Counted from the stretch's first letter, positions 42,367 to 52,743 are shown. The stretch: 64,000 nt of DNA from Citroniella saccharovorans (GCF_035481615.1 NZ_JAYKOT010000003.1:248001-312000); one strand, 5' to 3'. Translations and numbers: made by a program. Notes: generated from the letters alone by a model not told the origin.

Positions 42367-44103
42367 ATGAAAAAACATATAAAGCTTGTTTTTCTAATGT
42401 TTTTTATACTTATTTTTGCATCTTGTTCTAAGCTAAATAATGTAGCGGAAATTTCTGAAAAAGATAAGATTCTAAATGCCGAAGAAGCTAAAAAAAGAGA
42501 ATTTGCTAGGAAGGCTTTTACCTATAGAAAAGATAAAAACTTAGATACTTTAACTTTTGGCCTTCTTGGAGAAGATGGAAATTATAATCCATTTTATTTT
42601 CAAACTGAATCTGATGAAAAGGTAGTTTCTTTTTTATTTAGAAAACTTTTTTACATTGAAATGGATGGACTTGATAGGAAAATTATTCCAGTCTTAGCTG
42701 AAAAAGTTGAAATTTCAGATGATTTAAGAACATATTCTATAAAATTAAATAAAAATGCTAAGTGGCAAGATGGTAAACCTATCAAGGCTAGAGATTTGAG
42801 CTACACGCTAGAGACTATTCTAAACTCAGATAAAGCCAACTTATGCATGGATTTTAAAAAATATGGTAAGTTTGATTTTGAAATAGTTGATGACTATAAT
42901 TTTATAATAAATTTAAAAGAGCCGTCCTATTCTTTTTTATTTGATTTAGAAAAAATTTACATGGTTCCTAAACATATTTTTAAATTAGAAAAAGATAAAA
43001 AATATAATTTCGATAATATAAATGAGCTTGTTGGATCATCGCCATACAAGGTAAAAAAAGCTTATTTACATGAAAAATATCATACAAAAACTATTGAACT
43101 ATCCTATATTGGACAGGAAAAAACTGATATAAAAACTATTATTTTAAGATATTCTTTGAATAAGCTTACAAATAGATTCGACTTAGAAGACTATAATATG
43201 AATTTTGGTATCGTTGACCAAAATGGAGGTAGGCATTTTATAGCAAATGAGATTTATAATGTAAAAATCTTTAGGGAAGGTTACGATGCTTATTTTCTAT
43301 TCAAGTTAAAGAGTAAAAATAATCAGGATCCAGTTTTTAGAAAAGGGGTTGGAGAATATATTTATAGCGTTTTAGTTCCAAACCACTATGGTTTAACAGA
43401 TTTTGTAAAAAAATCAGATAGCGTTTTTTCTCCTACGACTATGTATTATAGGCCAACAATCCAGTTTAACAAAACAATTTTTGATAAGGAGATAGAATAT
43501 ATTAGAAAAAAAATAGTTACTCAAAATTATAATCCCGTATCATTTGCTTTTTATGCCTTAAAGGGAAGTAGAGAAGAGGGAATAGCAATCTCACTTGAGG
43601 AAGCATTTAGGTCTAGTAATATTGAATTTAATCTTAAACCATTATTTTTAGATGAACATATAGAAGCCATAAAAAACAAAGATGCAGATGATTTTGATTT
43701 TACTATTTTTGAGAACAAGACTACTAAAAGTCCCTATGACTTTGTAAAGTTTTATAGAGAGGATTTGTTGGCTTTAAGCGGCGAGGGAAATGAAGAAGTA
43801 GTTTCAATGTTTGAAGAGGCAGATAGAGAAACAGATCCTATAAAAAGAGATAATCTATTCTCAAAACTTCAAGAAAAATTAATTGACCTTTGCTATATTT
43901 ATCCTTATGTAAATGTCGGTAGTCAGATGATAGTTGATGAGAGATTGGATATAAGTGAAGCTATACCTAAATTTGATAGTTATGTTTTGCTTCCAGAAAA
44001 AATAAAAGTTATAGAAAAGGATTATAATCTTGATGACTATAATTTCACTGAAAAAGACCTTTTAAAAGATAAACACGACTCTAAAAATATTAAACGAAAG
44101 TAG
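42367..44103 (+). CDS. ABC transporter substrate-binding lipoprotein (peptide type, SBP family 5)
   Basis: This 578-residue lipoprotein has a signal peptide ending FASC (Cys20), a charged linker, and a family 5 solute-binding fold. The fold begins DTLTFGLLGEDGNYNPFYF and continues VSFLFRKLFYIEMDG and LNKNAKWQDGKPIKARDLSY, the usual family 5 signature. Such proteins deliver oligopeptides or nickel to an ABC importer. No permease or ATPase gene is next to it, so it is an orphan binding protein whose partner is elsewhere. The next gene, wecB, follows after 10 bases, so it opens the polysaccharide transcription unit. Confidence 0.9.
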   Translation: MKKHIKLVFLMFFILIFASCSKLNNVAEISEKDKILNAEEAKKREFARKAFTYRKDKNLDTLTFGLLGEDGNYNPFYFQTESDEKVVSFLFRKLFYIEMDGLDRKIIPVLAEKVEISDDLRTYSIKLNKNAKWQDGKPIKARDLSYTLETILNSDKANLCMDFKKYGKFDFEIVDDYNFIINLKEPSYSFLFDLEKIYMVPKHIFKLEKDKKYNFDNINELVGSSPYKVKKAYLHEKYHTKTIELSYIGQEKTDIKTIILRYSLNKLTNRFDLEDYNMNFGIVDQNGGRHFIANEIYNVKIFREGYDAYFLFKLKSKNNQDPVFRKGVGEYIYSVLVPNHYGLTDFVKKSDSVFSPTTMYYRPTIQFNKTIFDKEIEYIRKKIVTQNYNPVSFAFYALKGSREEGIAISLEEAFRSSNIEFNLKPLFLDEHIEAIKNKDADDFDFTIFENKTTKSPYDFVKFYREDLLALSGEGNEEVVSMFEEADRETDPIKRDNLFSKLQEKLIDLCYIYPYVNVGSQMIVDERLDISEAIPKFDSYVLLPEKIKVIEKDYNLDDYNFTEKDLLKDKHDSKNIKRK

Positions 44104-44113
44104 AGATAATATA

Positions 44114-45199
44114 ATGAAGATAGTTACTGTTATTGGTGCAAGACCTCAATTTATAAAGGAAGCGGTTTTTCAAAAAGAACTAAGGAAAAATAATATTGAA
44201 GAAGTATTAGTCCATACTGGTCAGCATTATGATAAGTCTATGTCTGAAGATATTTTTAAAAATCTAAATATTGAAAGTCCTAGATATTTTTTAAATATAC
44301 ATTCTAGTAGTGGGAATGAGTCAACAGCCAATATGATGATAGAACTTGAAAAAGTTTTTGAGAAAGAAAATCCAGATTATATTGCATGTTTTGGCGACAC
44401 AAACTCCACACTTGCTGCAGCGCTTGTAGCTTCAAAGATGAAAATGAAACTTATTCATATAGAAGCTGGATTAAGGCAGCTTCCAAAAGATATGCCAGAA
44501 GAGATTAATAGGCAAATTACAGATAGACTTTCTACATTCTTATTTACTCCAAGTATGTTAGGGGTAGAAAATTTAAAAAAAGAAAATATTACATCTGGTG
44601 TCTACTTTACTGGAGATATAATGTATGACCTATTTTTAGATAGAAAGAAAGACTTTACTGATGGATATTATAAGTCTTTAGATTTAGAAAAGAATTCTTA
44701 TGCTATTCTTACAATGCATAGGGATTTTAATGTCGACAATAAAGAAAAATTAGAAAACATCTTAAAATCTTTAAGCAAAATATCAGAAGAAATAGAAATC
44801 GTCTTTCCTATCCACCCCAGAACTAAGGCAAGAGTTGAGGAATTTTCCCTAGAAAAATATTTAAAAAATATTAATCTTATTGAGCCAATTAACTATCTTG
44901 ATTTAATGAGTTTAACAAAAGACTGTAAATTTGCTATAACTGATAGCGGAGGCTACCAAAAAGAAACATATTTTTCTGGTAAAAGAGCTATTGTTCTAAT
45001 GCCTGATACAAGCTGGAAAGAGCTTGTCAATGAAAATATAAATATATTAAGTAGCCCGACAGATCTTTATGAAAATTATAAAAAATTAGATTTATCTTGC
45101 GATTTCAAAGAAAATATATATGGAGATGGCAAGTCTTCTGAAAAGATGGTAAAGGAAATAATTAAAGATTATGAAAATAATTTTTCATCTTCCAAATAA
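44114..45199 (+). CDS. wecB: UDP-N-acetylglucosamine 2-epimerase (non-hydrolysing)
   Basis: This 361-residue enzyme interconverts UDP-GlcNAc and UDP-ManNAc, giving the ManNAc donor for teichoic or capsular polymers. Motifs are VIGARPQFIKEAV at the N terminus, VHTGQHYDKSMS, FGDTNSTLAAALVA, HIEAGLRQLPKDMPEEINRQ and ITDSGGYQKE. Length is typical of the WecB/MnaA family. It overlaps the following glycosyltransferase gene by 29 bases, so the two are tightly coupled. Confidence 0.95.
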   Translation: MKIVTVIGARPQFIKEAVFQKELRKNNIEEVLVHTGQHYDKSMSEDIFKNLNIESPRYFLNIHSSSGNESTANMMIELEKVFEKENPDYIACFGDTNSTLAAALVASKMKMKLIHIEAGLRQLPKDMPEEINRQITDRLSTFLFTPSMLGVENLKKENITSGVYFTGDIMYDLFLDRKKDFTDGYYKSLDLEKNSYAILTMHRDFNVDNKEKLENILKSLSKISEEIEIVFPIHPRTKARVEEFSLEKYLKNINLIEPINYLDLMSLTKDCKFAITDSGGYQKETYFSGKRAIVLMPDTSWKELVNENINILSSPTDLYENYKKLDLSCDFKENIYGDGKSSEKMVKEIIKDYENNFSSSK

Positions 45200-46250
45200 A
45201 TTAGATCCAAATAGAGTTTCAGCTTCTCATTTAAGACCAAGAAAGATGATTGAGGCTTTTAAAGAACTTGGTTACGAGACATATATAGTATATGGATATG
45301 GTAGGGAGAGAAAAAAATCTATAAATAAAATAAAAAGCCTAATAGAAGCTGGAGAAAAATTTGACTTTTGCTATAGTGAATCTTCTACTATGCCAACCCT
45401 TCTCACAGAAAAAAATCATCTACCTAGTCATCCATTTTTAGATTTTTCTTTTTTTAAATATTTGAAAAAAAATAATATTAAAATAGGTTTATTTTATAGG
45501 GACATCCATTGGATGTTTGATTTCTATGGTAAGGGACTAAATCCAATAAAAAAGAAGCTGGCTATTTTAATGTATAAATATGACCTGAAAAAATATAGCG
45601 AACTTCTTAATATCATCTATCTTCCAAGTCTTGAGATGGAAAGATTCATTCCAAAAAGTCTTCAGGATAGAATCAAAGAGCTTGGACCAGGTTCTGATAA
45701 TAGAAACTTAAAAGAAAATGAGTATGGGAAAAATATAATATACGTTGGCGGCTTTGGAGAATTTTATAATATAAAAAATTCACTTTTAGCAATAAATCAA
45801 GTAAAAAATTTTAAACTAACTATTTCAACTCGAAAAGCTGAATGGGAAAATGAAAAAGAAAAATTTTCTAACCTTGACTTTGATAATATTAGGGTAAAAT
45901 TTTTAGAAGGAGAGGGGCTTAAGGAAGAATATCTAAAGTCTAACTTTGGCCTACTTATGCTAAATCCTCATCCTTATTTAGATTTTGCGGTTCCATATAA
46001 GTTATACGAGTATGCTTCATATAATCTACCAATTATAGCAAGTAGGGGAACTTTATCAGGAACAATTGTTGAGGAAAATAATATTGGTTTTACTATAGAG
46101 AATAAAATAGAAGATATTAAAGAATTTTTATTGTCTTTAGATTCTAGAAAAGAGGAAATAAAAATTATTAAAGATAATTTAAAGAAATTTACTGATAATA
46201 ACAGCTGGAAATCAAGAGCTTTACAAGTTGCAAAAGACTTAGGAGATTAG
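45171..46250 (+). CDS. Glycosyltransferase (GT4-like)
   Basis: This 359-residue protein begins MKIIFHLPNKLDPNRVSASH and reads as a GT-B glycosyltransferase. An N-terminal domain has RPRKMIEAFKELGYETYIVY and a middle part IGLFYRDIHWMFDFYG. A C-terminal donor half has NIIYVGGFGEFYNIKNSLLA and VPYKLYEYASYNLPIIASRG. The donor-site pattern differs from the common EGLG form but is recognisable. It is the third gene of the unit beginning at 42367 and lies one base before the next gene. Acceptor and sugar are unknown. Confidence 0.8.
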   Translation: MKIIFHLPNKLDPNRVSASHLRPRKMIEAFKELGYETYIVYGYGRERKKSINKIKSLIEAGEKFDFCYSESSTMPTLLTEKNHLPSHPFLDFSFFKYLKKNNIKIGLFYRDIHWMFDFYGKGLNPIKKKLAILMYKYDLKKYSELLNIIYLPSLEMERFIPKSLQDRIKELGPGSDNRNLKENEYGKNIIYVGGFGEFYNIKNSLLAINQVKNFKLTISTRKAEWENEKEKFSNLDFDNIRVKFLEGEGLKEEYLKSNFGLLMLNPHPYLDFAVPYKLYEYASYNLPIIASRGTLSGTIVEENNIGFTIENKIEDIKEFLLSLDSRKEEIKIIKDNLKKFTDNNSWKSRALQVAKDLGD

Positions 46251-46251
46251 A

Positions 46252-47386
46252 ATGAAAATATTTTTTCTTTCAAGAGGGTATCCAACAGATGAATATAAGT
46301 TAAATGGAATTTTCGAAATGGATCAGGCCCTTGAACTAAAAAGACAGGGCCATGATGTAGTCTTTCTTTCGCTTGATATGAGAAGTATAAGAAGGAAGAG
46401 AAAATTTGGATTTAAAATATTTGAAGTAGAGGGAATGAAAGTTTACTCCTACAATATTCCAATTGGGGCAGTTCCAAAGAGAATTTATAACTTTTTTTTT
46501 AATTCGCTATGCTAAGAGATTATTTAAGAAAGCAAGTAAAGACTATGGGATGCCCGATGCACTATTAACTATGTTTACGGAACAAGGCTATGCTGCAAGT
46601 AAAATAAGGCAGGAATTTAATGTACCCGCTATTTTAATTGAGCCAAATTCAATTATCAATAAGAAGGAAATTGACGATTATTTTTATAATTTGGCATATA
46701 AAACTTACCACAATCTTGATAGGGTCATTGCTGTTAGCCCAGCTTTTAGAGATCATTTAAATGAAAAATTTAATATAAAATCTATATATAATCCTGTCCT
46801 TCCTTCACTAGAACTTTTTTTCTACAAAGAAAGAGAAAATTCTGAAATATTTAAAATTGTATCTACTGGGAGAATTAGTAAACTTAAGGGATTTAGAGAG
46901 CTTATTTTAGCTTTTAGTGAGGCTTTTAAGGATAAAAAAGCTAGTCTAGAGATTTTTGGCGGAGGACCAGATGAAGCTTATTTAAAAGACCTAATTGCTA
47001 AAGAGAATATGGGGGATAAAATTTTTCTTAGGGGAATGCAAAATAGGGAAACTATTGCAAAAGCTTATGAGTCCAGCGACTTATTTGTTTTATTATCTCA
47101 CTCTGAAACTTTTGGCCTAGTTTACTTGGAAGCTTTAGCTTCAGGCCTACCTATAATTGCTACAAGATGCAGCGGACCAGAACACTTAGTAACAGACGAA
47201 AATGGAATTTTAGTAGATTTGTTTGACCATGATAAGACTGTTGAAGCTTTAAATTATATGTATGAAAATTATAAAAAGTATGATAAGAGAAAAATATCAG
47301 AGGATACGAAAAATAATTTTTCCAAGAAAAAGATAACTGATGACCTTGTAGAGATTATGAAAGAGGCGGTGAAAGATTATGCTTAA
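46252..47386 (+). CDS. Glycosyltransferase family 4, frameshifted in T9
   Basis: This GT-B glycosyltransferase is about 378 residues after correction. The N-terminal piece reads MKIFFLSRGYPTDEYKLNGI and LDMRSIRRKRKF, and breaks at the T9 run 46492-46500. Removing one T continues it as FFLIRYAKRLFKKASKDYGM. The donor half has IVSTGRISKLKGFRELILAF and LSHSETFGLVYLEALASG, a clear GT4 signature, then ATRCSGPEHLVTDENGIL. Its end overlaps the yhaO start by 8 bases. Unless the T count is a reading error or is slipped in the cell, this gene is off. Confidence 0.85.
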
Positions 47387-48473
47387 GATTGCACATACTG
47401 CAGACAATCATATAGGGATGAAATTTAATAAGTATGGTCCATTAAAAAAGGACTTAGTTGAAGCTAGATTTAAAAGTTTAAAAAAACTTGTAGATAAGGC
47501 AAATGATAGATGCTGTGACCTACTTGTTATTAGCGGGGACCTTTTTGATTCTATAAATATAGCTAGACCTGATATTGAAAAAACAGTTGGAATCTTAAAA
47601 GAGTTTTCAGGAGAATATGTTTTAATAATTCCTGGTAACCACGACTTTTATTCTGGCAATGAGGACCTTTGGAAAATTTTTTCTAGTTTGTCTCCACTAA
47701 ATTTTATTCTTTTAAATAATAATTTACCTTTTACTTATAAAAAGGATGAAATAACTTATATTTTTTATCCTTTTTATTGTGATTCAAAACATTCAAAAGA
47801 AAATAAACTTTCTACCTACAATGATAAAGATTACGATAATAATTTTTATAAAATTGGAATTGCACATGGCGCAGTTGAAGGGTTGTCACTTGATATGGAA
47901 GGAAGATATTTTTACATGTCCAATTTTGAACTGGAAAATTCAAAAATGGATCTTTGGTTAATTGGGCACACTCATACCACCTACCCAAAAGAAAATTCTC
48001 TTGGCTTCTCTAGGGTCTTAAACCCAGGAACGCACGAGCCAGATGGGATGAATTATAGGGAAGCAGGTGGGTTTTTTTATATAGAAATTGATGATAAGGT
48101 AAATTTTGAATTTATAGAAAGCTCTACTTTTAGATTTTATGACTTTAACTATAGACTAGGAGAAGTAAATACAATTATTAAGTTAAAAGATGAATTACTT
48201 TCTAAAAGCAATAAAAATAATCTTGTTAGGATCAATTTGACTGGAACGATTAGCCTAGAAGATTATGAAATAAAAGATGAAATATTTAGAGAATTAAAGG
48301 ATGCTTTTTTTTACCTTGATATTAGAACTGATAGGCTAAAAGTAAAGCTTGGAGCTGATAAAATAAAAGAAAAATACATTGAAGGTTCTTTTCCATATAA
48401 TTTGCTTATGAATATTGAAGATGACAAGGCTGTTCAGCTTGCTCATGAAATTTTAGAGGAGGCAAAAAAATGA
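47379..48473 (+). CDS. yhaO: SbcD/YhaO-like metallophosphoesterase exonuclease
   Basis: This 364-residue calcineurin-like phosphoesterase is the nuclease partner of the SbcC-like ATPase encoded next. Metal-binding motifs are HTADNHIGMKFNKYGP (DxH), LLVISGDLFDSINIA (GDxxD), IIPGNHDFYSGNEDL (GNHD) and WLIGHTHTTYPKEN (GHxH). A C-terminal capping region follows. The pair YhaO-YhaN is the Firmicutes relative of SbcD-SbcC/Mre11-Rad50, processing DNA ends. It overlaps both neighbours by a few bases. Confidence 0.9.
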   Translation: MLKIAHTADNHIGMKFNKYGPLKKDLVEARFKSLKKLVDKANDRCCDLLVISGDLFDSINIARPDIEKTVGILKEFSGEYVLIIPGNHDFYSGNEDLWKIFSSLSPLNFILLNNNLPFTYKKDEITYIFYPFYCDSKHSKENKLSTYNDKDYDNNFYKIGIAHGAVEGLSLDMEGRYFYMSNFELENSKMDLWLIGHTHTTYPKENSLGFSRVLNPGTHEPDGMNYREAGGFFYIEIDDKVNFEFIESSTFRFYDFNYRLGEVNTIIKLKDELLSKSNKNNLVRINLTGTISLEDYEIKDEIFRELKDAFFYLDIRTDRLKVKLGADKIKEKYIEGSFPYNLLMNIEDDKAVQLAHEILEEAKK

Positions 48474-50851
48474 AAATAAATTCTTTTACTACAAATAATT
48501 TTGCCGGCTTGAAAAATTTCAAGAGAGACTTTTCAAGAGGATTAAATCTTATTTATGCTCCAAATGAAAGTGGAAAGTCCACACTAATTGATGCCATCTT
48601 TATGACGCTTTTTAAAAATGAAAATATATCAAGAAATTTAAAAAAAGATATTAATTTTGAAAAGACTTATATAAATCTACAAATCTCTGACACTATAGAT
48701 GCCAGGCTAGATTTTTCAATAGGAGAAAGTAATTTTATACTTGAAAAATCTTGGGGTGAAAAACATTCTACAAAGTTAATATTAGATGGAATGACTATAA
48801 ATGACTCCAAGCAAATAGATAAGATTTTAAGAGAAAAGTTAGTTTTTGGAGAATCTTTTTACAGGTCAATTATTTTTAATTCACAAAAAGAAAAAAATGA
48901 AGCTTTTAAATTCTTTTATGAAAATCAGGAAGTAAGGGACGATGTGTTGGGATTTTTTAACCAGGCTCTTATGGAGCTTGGTGGAGTTTCCATTAATAGA
49001 TTTGAAAATATTTTAAATGAAAAAATAAAGACTTATGAGGGTAATTGGGACATTAATAGAAATGGACCAAAAAATAATAGAGGAATTGAAAATCCTTATA
49101 CTAGAGGCAATGGTATAGTAATAAATCTATTTTATGAAAAAGAACAAGCTATTAAAAGATTTAAAGATAGCAAGATGGTTGAGGATGAGTTAGATAGGGT
49201 AAGTAAAATTCTTACAGATTTAAAGGAAAAAGTTAGTAGATTAACTCTAAGTATAGATAGTTACAACAATATTCTTCCAGATATTTTAAAAAGACAAAAT
49301 TTAGATATAGAGATTAAAAATTCAAATTTAGAACTTAAAAAATTAAAAGATATAAAAAACGAGTGGGAAAAGCTAGAAAAATCTATAACAGATATAGATG
49401 GTAATTTAGATAAAGATAATAAGGAATATAAAAAACTTTTAGAAGAGTTAGAAAAGTTAAAGCTAGTTGAGAAAAAGGAAAATATAAGTAAGTTACTTGA
49501 AGAAATATCTTTAATTGATAGTGAAATTGATAGGGAAAGTAAAAAGATAGCCTCAATAAAAGTAACGAAGGAAGACCTTGAAAGACTAAAATTTATAGAA
49601 AGTGAGATAGAAAAGTTAAGTTTAAGGATTAATTCTACAAAATTCAAGTTAAATATTTTAAAGGATTCTAAGGATCTAAAGTTAAAAGATATAGAAGATA
49701 AAGAAATAATAAAAAAGCAAAGCATTTTAACCAGTGGATATTTAAAAATAATTACGAAAGATGCTGATCTAGAGATAGTTGCAGAAAATATTGATCCAAA
49801 ACAAATAAAAGAAGATCTATGCAAATTTAAAACTCTAAGAAAAGAGTGCTTAGAAAAATTTGCTGCAGAAAATCTTAGCCATTTAGAAAAAATATTATCA
49901 AATAAAAAAGAAATTTCCGATAATATTAATAATCTTAAATTCAAGAGAGAAACTTTTCTTCAAGGTAGAGACAAAAAGGAATTAGAAGAAAGTTTAATTA
50001 AGCTTAAAGATTTAAAGTCGAGCTTTAAAGAGGATGATTTACGTGCAAAAACAAATATTTTAGAAGAAAATATTAAAAGAGCTAAAATAGACTTAGGAAT
50101 TAAAAAAAATAGGATAGAAAATCTAATTAGTATTTATTCTGATAAGGATAATTTATTTGACCTTATTGTAAATGAGTCAGCAAAGGTAAAAACTTTTGAA
50201 AAAGAATTAGCTAGTTTAAAAAAGCTTCCAAGCGATTTCAAATCTACTGGCGAATTTATTGAAAGATTAGATATACTAAGCAAGGAAAAAGATGCCTCTA
50301 TAAAAGAGAAAAACCAATTTGAGATAGATTATAACAATCTAAGTAGAAGATTATCTGGTGAATCTAGCGAAGAAATCCAAAAGGATATCAAAGAAAAAGA
50401 AGATGATTTTAGGTCAAGTCTAGAAATTTTGGATAAGCTATATTTAATTAAAAATAAATTTTATCAAACACTAGATGAGATGAGAGAAGATCCACTTAGT
50501 AAGCATAGAGAAGTATTTAAATCATACCTTAATGAAATTGATGAAAATTTGAAAATTTCTTCTGATGGAGAGAGGATAATTACAAAAGGCTACGAATTAG
50601 ATTATGATTTACTTTCTAAGGGAACAAAAGATTCTGTAAGTTTAGCCTTTAGGCTGAGCTTAATAAAGACAATGTTAGAAGATGAAGCCTTAATTTTTCT
50701 AGATGATTCAATAAATGATCTAGATGATAGTAGGAGACTTGAAGCTATAAAATTATTTAAAAAATTTGCAAACAATAGCCAGCTTATTTTTTTCACAGCA
50801 TCCAGTGAGATAAAAGGACTTTTTGAGGAGGAATTTAATGATGAAATTTAG
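48470..50851 (+). CDS. yhaN: SbcC/Rad50-like AAA ATPase (YhaN-like)
   Basis: This 793-residue SMC-type ATPase has a Walker A motif in NLIYAPNESGKSTLIDAIF near residue 27. A long, strongly charged coiled-coil region runs from about residue 230 to 680. The C-terminal ABC signature and Walker B region are LSKGTKDSVSLAFRLSLIKT and ALIFLDDSINDLDDSRRLEA. The DD in Walker B replaces the more common DE. It forms the ATPase half of the complex with the YhaO-like nuclease. Starts and stops overlap by 4 bases upstream and 14 bases downstream, so it is translationally coupled on both sides. Confidence 0.9.
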   Translation: MKINSFTTNNFAGLKNFKRDFSRGLNLIYAPNESGKSTLIDAIFMTLFKNENISRNLKKDINFEKTYINLQISDTIDARLDFSIGESNFILEKSWGEKHSTKLILDGMTINDSKQIDKILREKLVFGESFYRSIIFNSQKEKNEAFKFFYENQEVRDDVLGFFNQALMELGGVSINRFENILNEKIKTYEGNWDINRNGPKNNRGIENPYTRGNGIVINLFYEKEQAIKRFKDSKMVEDELDRVSKILTDLKEKVSRLTLSIDSYNNILPDILKRQNLDIEIKNSNLELKKLKDIKNEWEKLEKSITDIDGNLDKDNKEYKKLLEELEKLKLVEKKENISKLLEEISLIDSEIDRESKKIASIKVTKEDLERLKFIESEIEKLSLRINSTKFKLNILKDSKDLKLKDIEDKEIIKKQSILTSGYLKIITKDADLEIVAENIDPKQIKEDLCKFKTLRKECLEKFAAENLSHLEKILSNKKEISDNINNLKFKRETFLQGRDKKELEESLIKLKDLKSSFKEDDLRAKTNILEENIKRAKIDLGIKKNRIENLISIYSDKDNLFDLIVNESAKVKTFEKELASLKKLPSDFKSTGEFIERLDILSKEKDASIKEKNQFEIDYNNLSRRLSGESSEEIQKDIKEKEDDFRSSLEILDKLYLIKNKFYQTLDEMREDPLSKHREVFKSYLNEIDENLKISSDGERIITKGYELDYDLLSKGTKDSVSLAFRLSLIKTMLEDEALIFLDDSINDLDDSRRLEAIKLFKKFANNSQLIFFTASSEIKGLFEEEFNDEI

Positions 50852-51800
50852 TTTTAATGAAAAAGAAGTAAACTTTGGAGAAAAGACTAAAATCTGTGGA
50901 ATACTCAATGTAACTAAAGATTCTTTTTCTGACGGAGGAAAATTTTACAGATTTGAAGATGCTTTAAACCACGCAAAAGAATTAATAGATTCTGGAGTAT
51001 ATATGATTGATATTGGCGGAGAGTCCACAAGACCAGGATCAACTTACGTTGAGATTAAAGACGAGATAGAAAAAACTGCACCAATAATAAGAGAGATAAA
51101 AAAAAGATGGGATATACCTATTTCAATTGATACATGGAAAAGTGAAGTAGCTAAGGAAGCTATAAAAGAAGGTGCTGATGTTATCAATGATATAACTGGT
51201 CTTTTAGGGGATGAAAAAATGCCAGAGGTTTTAAAAGAGTCTAGGGCAGGATTAATCTTGATGTTTAACCCTGTTATTGCAAGACCATCACACGAGTCCG
51301 CTAAAATATTTCCAAAATTTGGTAAAAATCCATTTACAAAAGAAGAGTTAGAAAAATTTACAAAGATGGATATAATTGAGCTTGAAAAAACCTATTTTAA
51401 ATATGCTTTAAATAGACTTGAAAAATTTAATATTCAAAAAGAAAGAGTGGTTTTAGATCCTGGAATTGGGTTTGGCTTAACCAAAAAAGAAAACTTGCTC
51501 CTAATAAAAAACATAGATATAATTCATAAAATGGGATATCTTTCTTATTTGGGAGTTTCTAGAAAGAGATTTGTTCAAAATATATTAGGGGAAAATAATA
51601 TAGAAAATAATGTTGAGACTGAAGAAGGATATAAAAATAGAGATATAGCTACCAGCGTTTTATCCACAATAGGACAAATGAGTAGTGTTTCTTTTATAAG
51701 AGTTCATAGCGTTTTAGAATCAAAAATTGCAGTTGAAGTTTCAAATGCTGTTAGAATGGCAGAAAAAGAAGAAGATATAAACTTTGGGGCATATAGATAG
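50838..51800 (+). CDS. folP: Dihydropteroate synthase
   Basis: This TIM-barrel enzyme of about 320 residues joins p-aminobenzoate to hydroxymethyl-dihydropterin pyrophosphate in folate synthesis; it is the sulfonamide target. Motifs are CGILNVTKDSFSDGGKFY, MIDIGGESTRPGSTYV, DVINDITGLLGDEKMP and VVLDPGIGFGLTKKEN, with LGVSRKRFVQNILG and FIRVHSVLES at the end. It is somewhat longer than the usual 270-285 residues because of inserts near residues 150-185 and 255-270. GAGGAGG precedes ATG 50838 inside the yhaN end. No other folate gene is in the window. Confidence 0.93.
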   Translation: MMKFSFNEKEVNFGEKTKICGILNVTKDSFSDGGKFYRFEDALNHAKELIDSGVYMIDIGGESTRPGSTYVEIKDEIEKTAPIIREIKKRWDIPISIDTWKSEVAKEAIKEGADVINDITGLLGDEKMPEVLKESRAGLILMFNPVIARPSHESAKIFPKFGKNPFTKEELEKFTKMDIIELEKTYFKYALNRLEKFNIQKERVVLDPGIGFGLTKKENLLLIKNIDIIHKMGYLSYLGVSRKRFVQNILGENNIENNVETEEGYKNRDIATSVLSTIGQMSSVSFIRVHSVLESKIAVEVSNAVRMAEKEEDINFGAYR

Positions 51801-51803
51801 AAT

Positions 51804-51847
51804 AAAACAAGATACCAGAGATTTAAATTTCTGGTATCTTGTTTTTA
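51804..51847. terminator. Bidirectional terminator after folP
   Basis: AAAACAAGATACCAGA (51804-51819) pairs perfectly with TCTGGTATCTTGTTTT (51830-51845). The convergent minus-strand gene stops inside the loop. Confidence 0.95.
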
Positions 51848-52743
51848 AAATTATTAGAAAAAAATAAATTGAGATCAATTTTTTCTAAAGCTTCTTTCAT
51901 GCAAAAAATTGTATTTTCTTTATTATATAATGATATATAGTCAATTAAGCTGAGACTATTTGGATTCAAATAAAATATTGAACCATCGTCTAAAATTATT
52001 TCGTATGCTAGATAATATTTTTCTTGAAAAATTTTTTCAATTTTGAATTTCTTTTCTTCAATATATGGATGGTTAATTTCCATAACTTTTAATTGTATAT
52101 CTTTTATACTTTTATCTATATTCGGAAATTCTTTATTCAAAAATTCTTTAAAATACTTAATAGCATCCTCTTTACTTGTTTTTACATTACTTTCATCTAT
52201 GTCTAATTTATCATTTTTTAAAATAAAAAGAGGATTTTTAGAAACTTTATCTATAGTTACAAATATCTTATTAAAAGGATTATAGATTGAGTCATCACTA
52301 GTTTTAGAAAATTCCAAGTCTATAAAATGATCCAGATTTTTTTCAACCTTAGTTAGCTTATATTCTTCTTTAATTAGGCCAGAATCTTTTAGCTTTTCTA
52401 CTGTCTTAGTATAGCTATTAATATCAAAATCTATTTTTTGATCCTTAAGCGTAAAATCATTTGGATTGAAACTATCTAGTGCATCGAAAACTAAAACTTC
52501 ACCATCTTTATCTAATATTATGGATAAATCATTTGATTTATATATTTTTGCATCATCATTTAAATCATATAATTTTTTAAGTGAGTCATCTTTTTTGACT
52601 TCCTTTAATTTTTCTATAGTATTAAAATTATTTTTTAAGCCATTTTCTATTTTATTTACTATTTGCCTATTATCTGCTTTTGCGTTTATAAATATTAGAG
52701 AAATAACAAAAAATATAGAAAAGTATTTAATTAATTTTTTCAT
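51823..52743 (-). CDS. Secreted hypothetical protein
   Basis: This 306-residue protein has a signal peptide (MKKLIKYFSIFFVISLIFIN, cleavage near AKA-D). The mature part is rich in Lys, Asp, Asn and Ile, with no cysteine clusters or repeats that I recognise. A segment LNKEFPNIDKSIKDIQLKVM and a later one YLAYEIILDDGSIFYLNPNS suggest YPEB/PepSY-like beta-hairpin modules, but this is weak. The last cysteine is near the C terminus. GGAGGTCAG precedes the start on the minus strand. It follows the lipoprotein gene at 52810 by 66 bases on the same strand, and the two may form a pair of cell-surface proteins. Confidence 0.7.
   Translation of the reverse strand: MKKLIKYFSIFFVISLIFINAKADNRQIVNKIENGLKNNFNTIEKLKEVKKDDSLKKLYDLNDDAKIYKSNDLSIILDKDGEVLVFDALDSFNPNDFTLKDQKIDFDINSYTKTVEKLKDSGLIKEEYKLTKVEKNLDHFIDLEFSKTSDDSIYNPFNKIFVTIDKVSKNPLFILKNDKLDIDESNVKTSKEDAIKYFKEFLNKEFPNIDKSIKDIQLKVMEINHPYIEEKKFKIEKIFQEKYYLAYEIILDDGSIFYLNPNSLSLIDYISLYNKENTIFCMKEALEKIDLNLFFSNNFKNKIPEI

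Noticed and set aside
49261..49944. Long Ser/Phe-rich minus-strand frame inside yhaN
   Set aside because: It mirrors the Lys/Glu/Leu-rich coiled coil of yhaN; long antisense frames are expected there.
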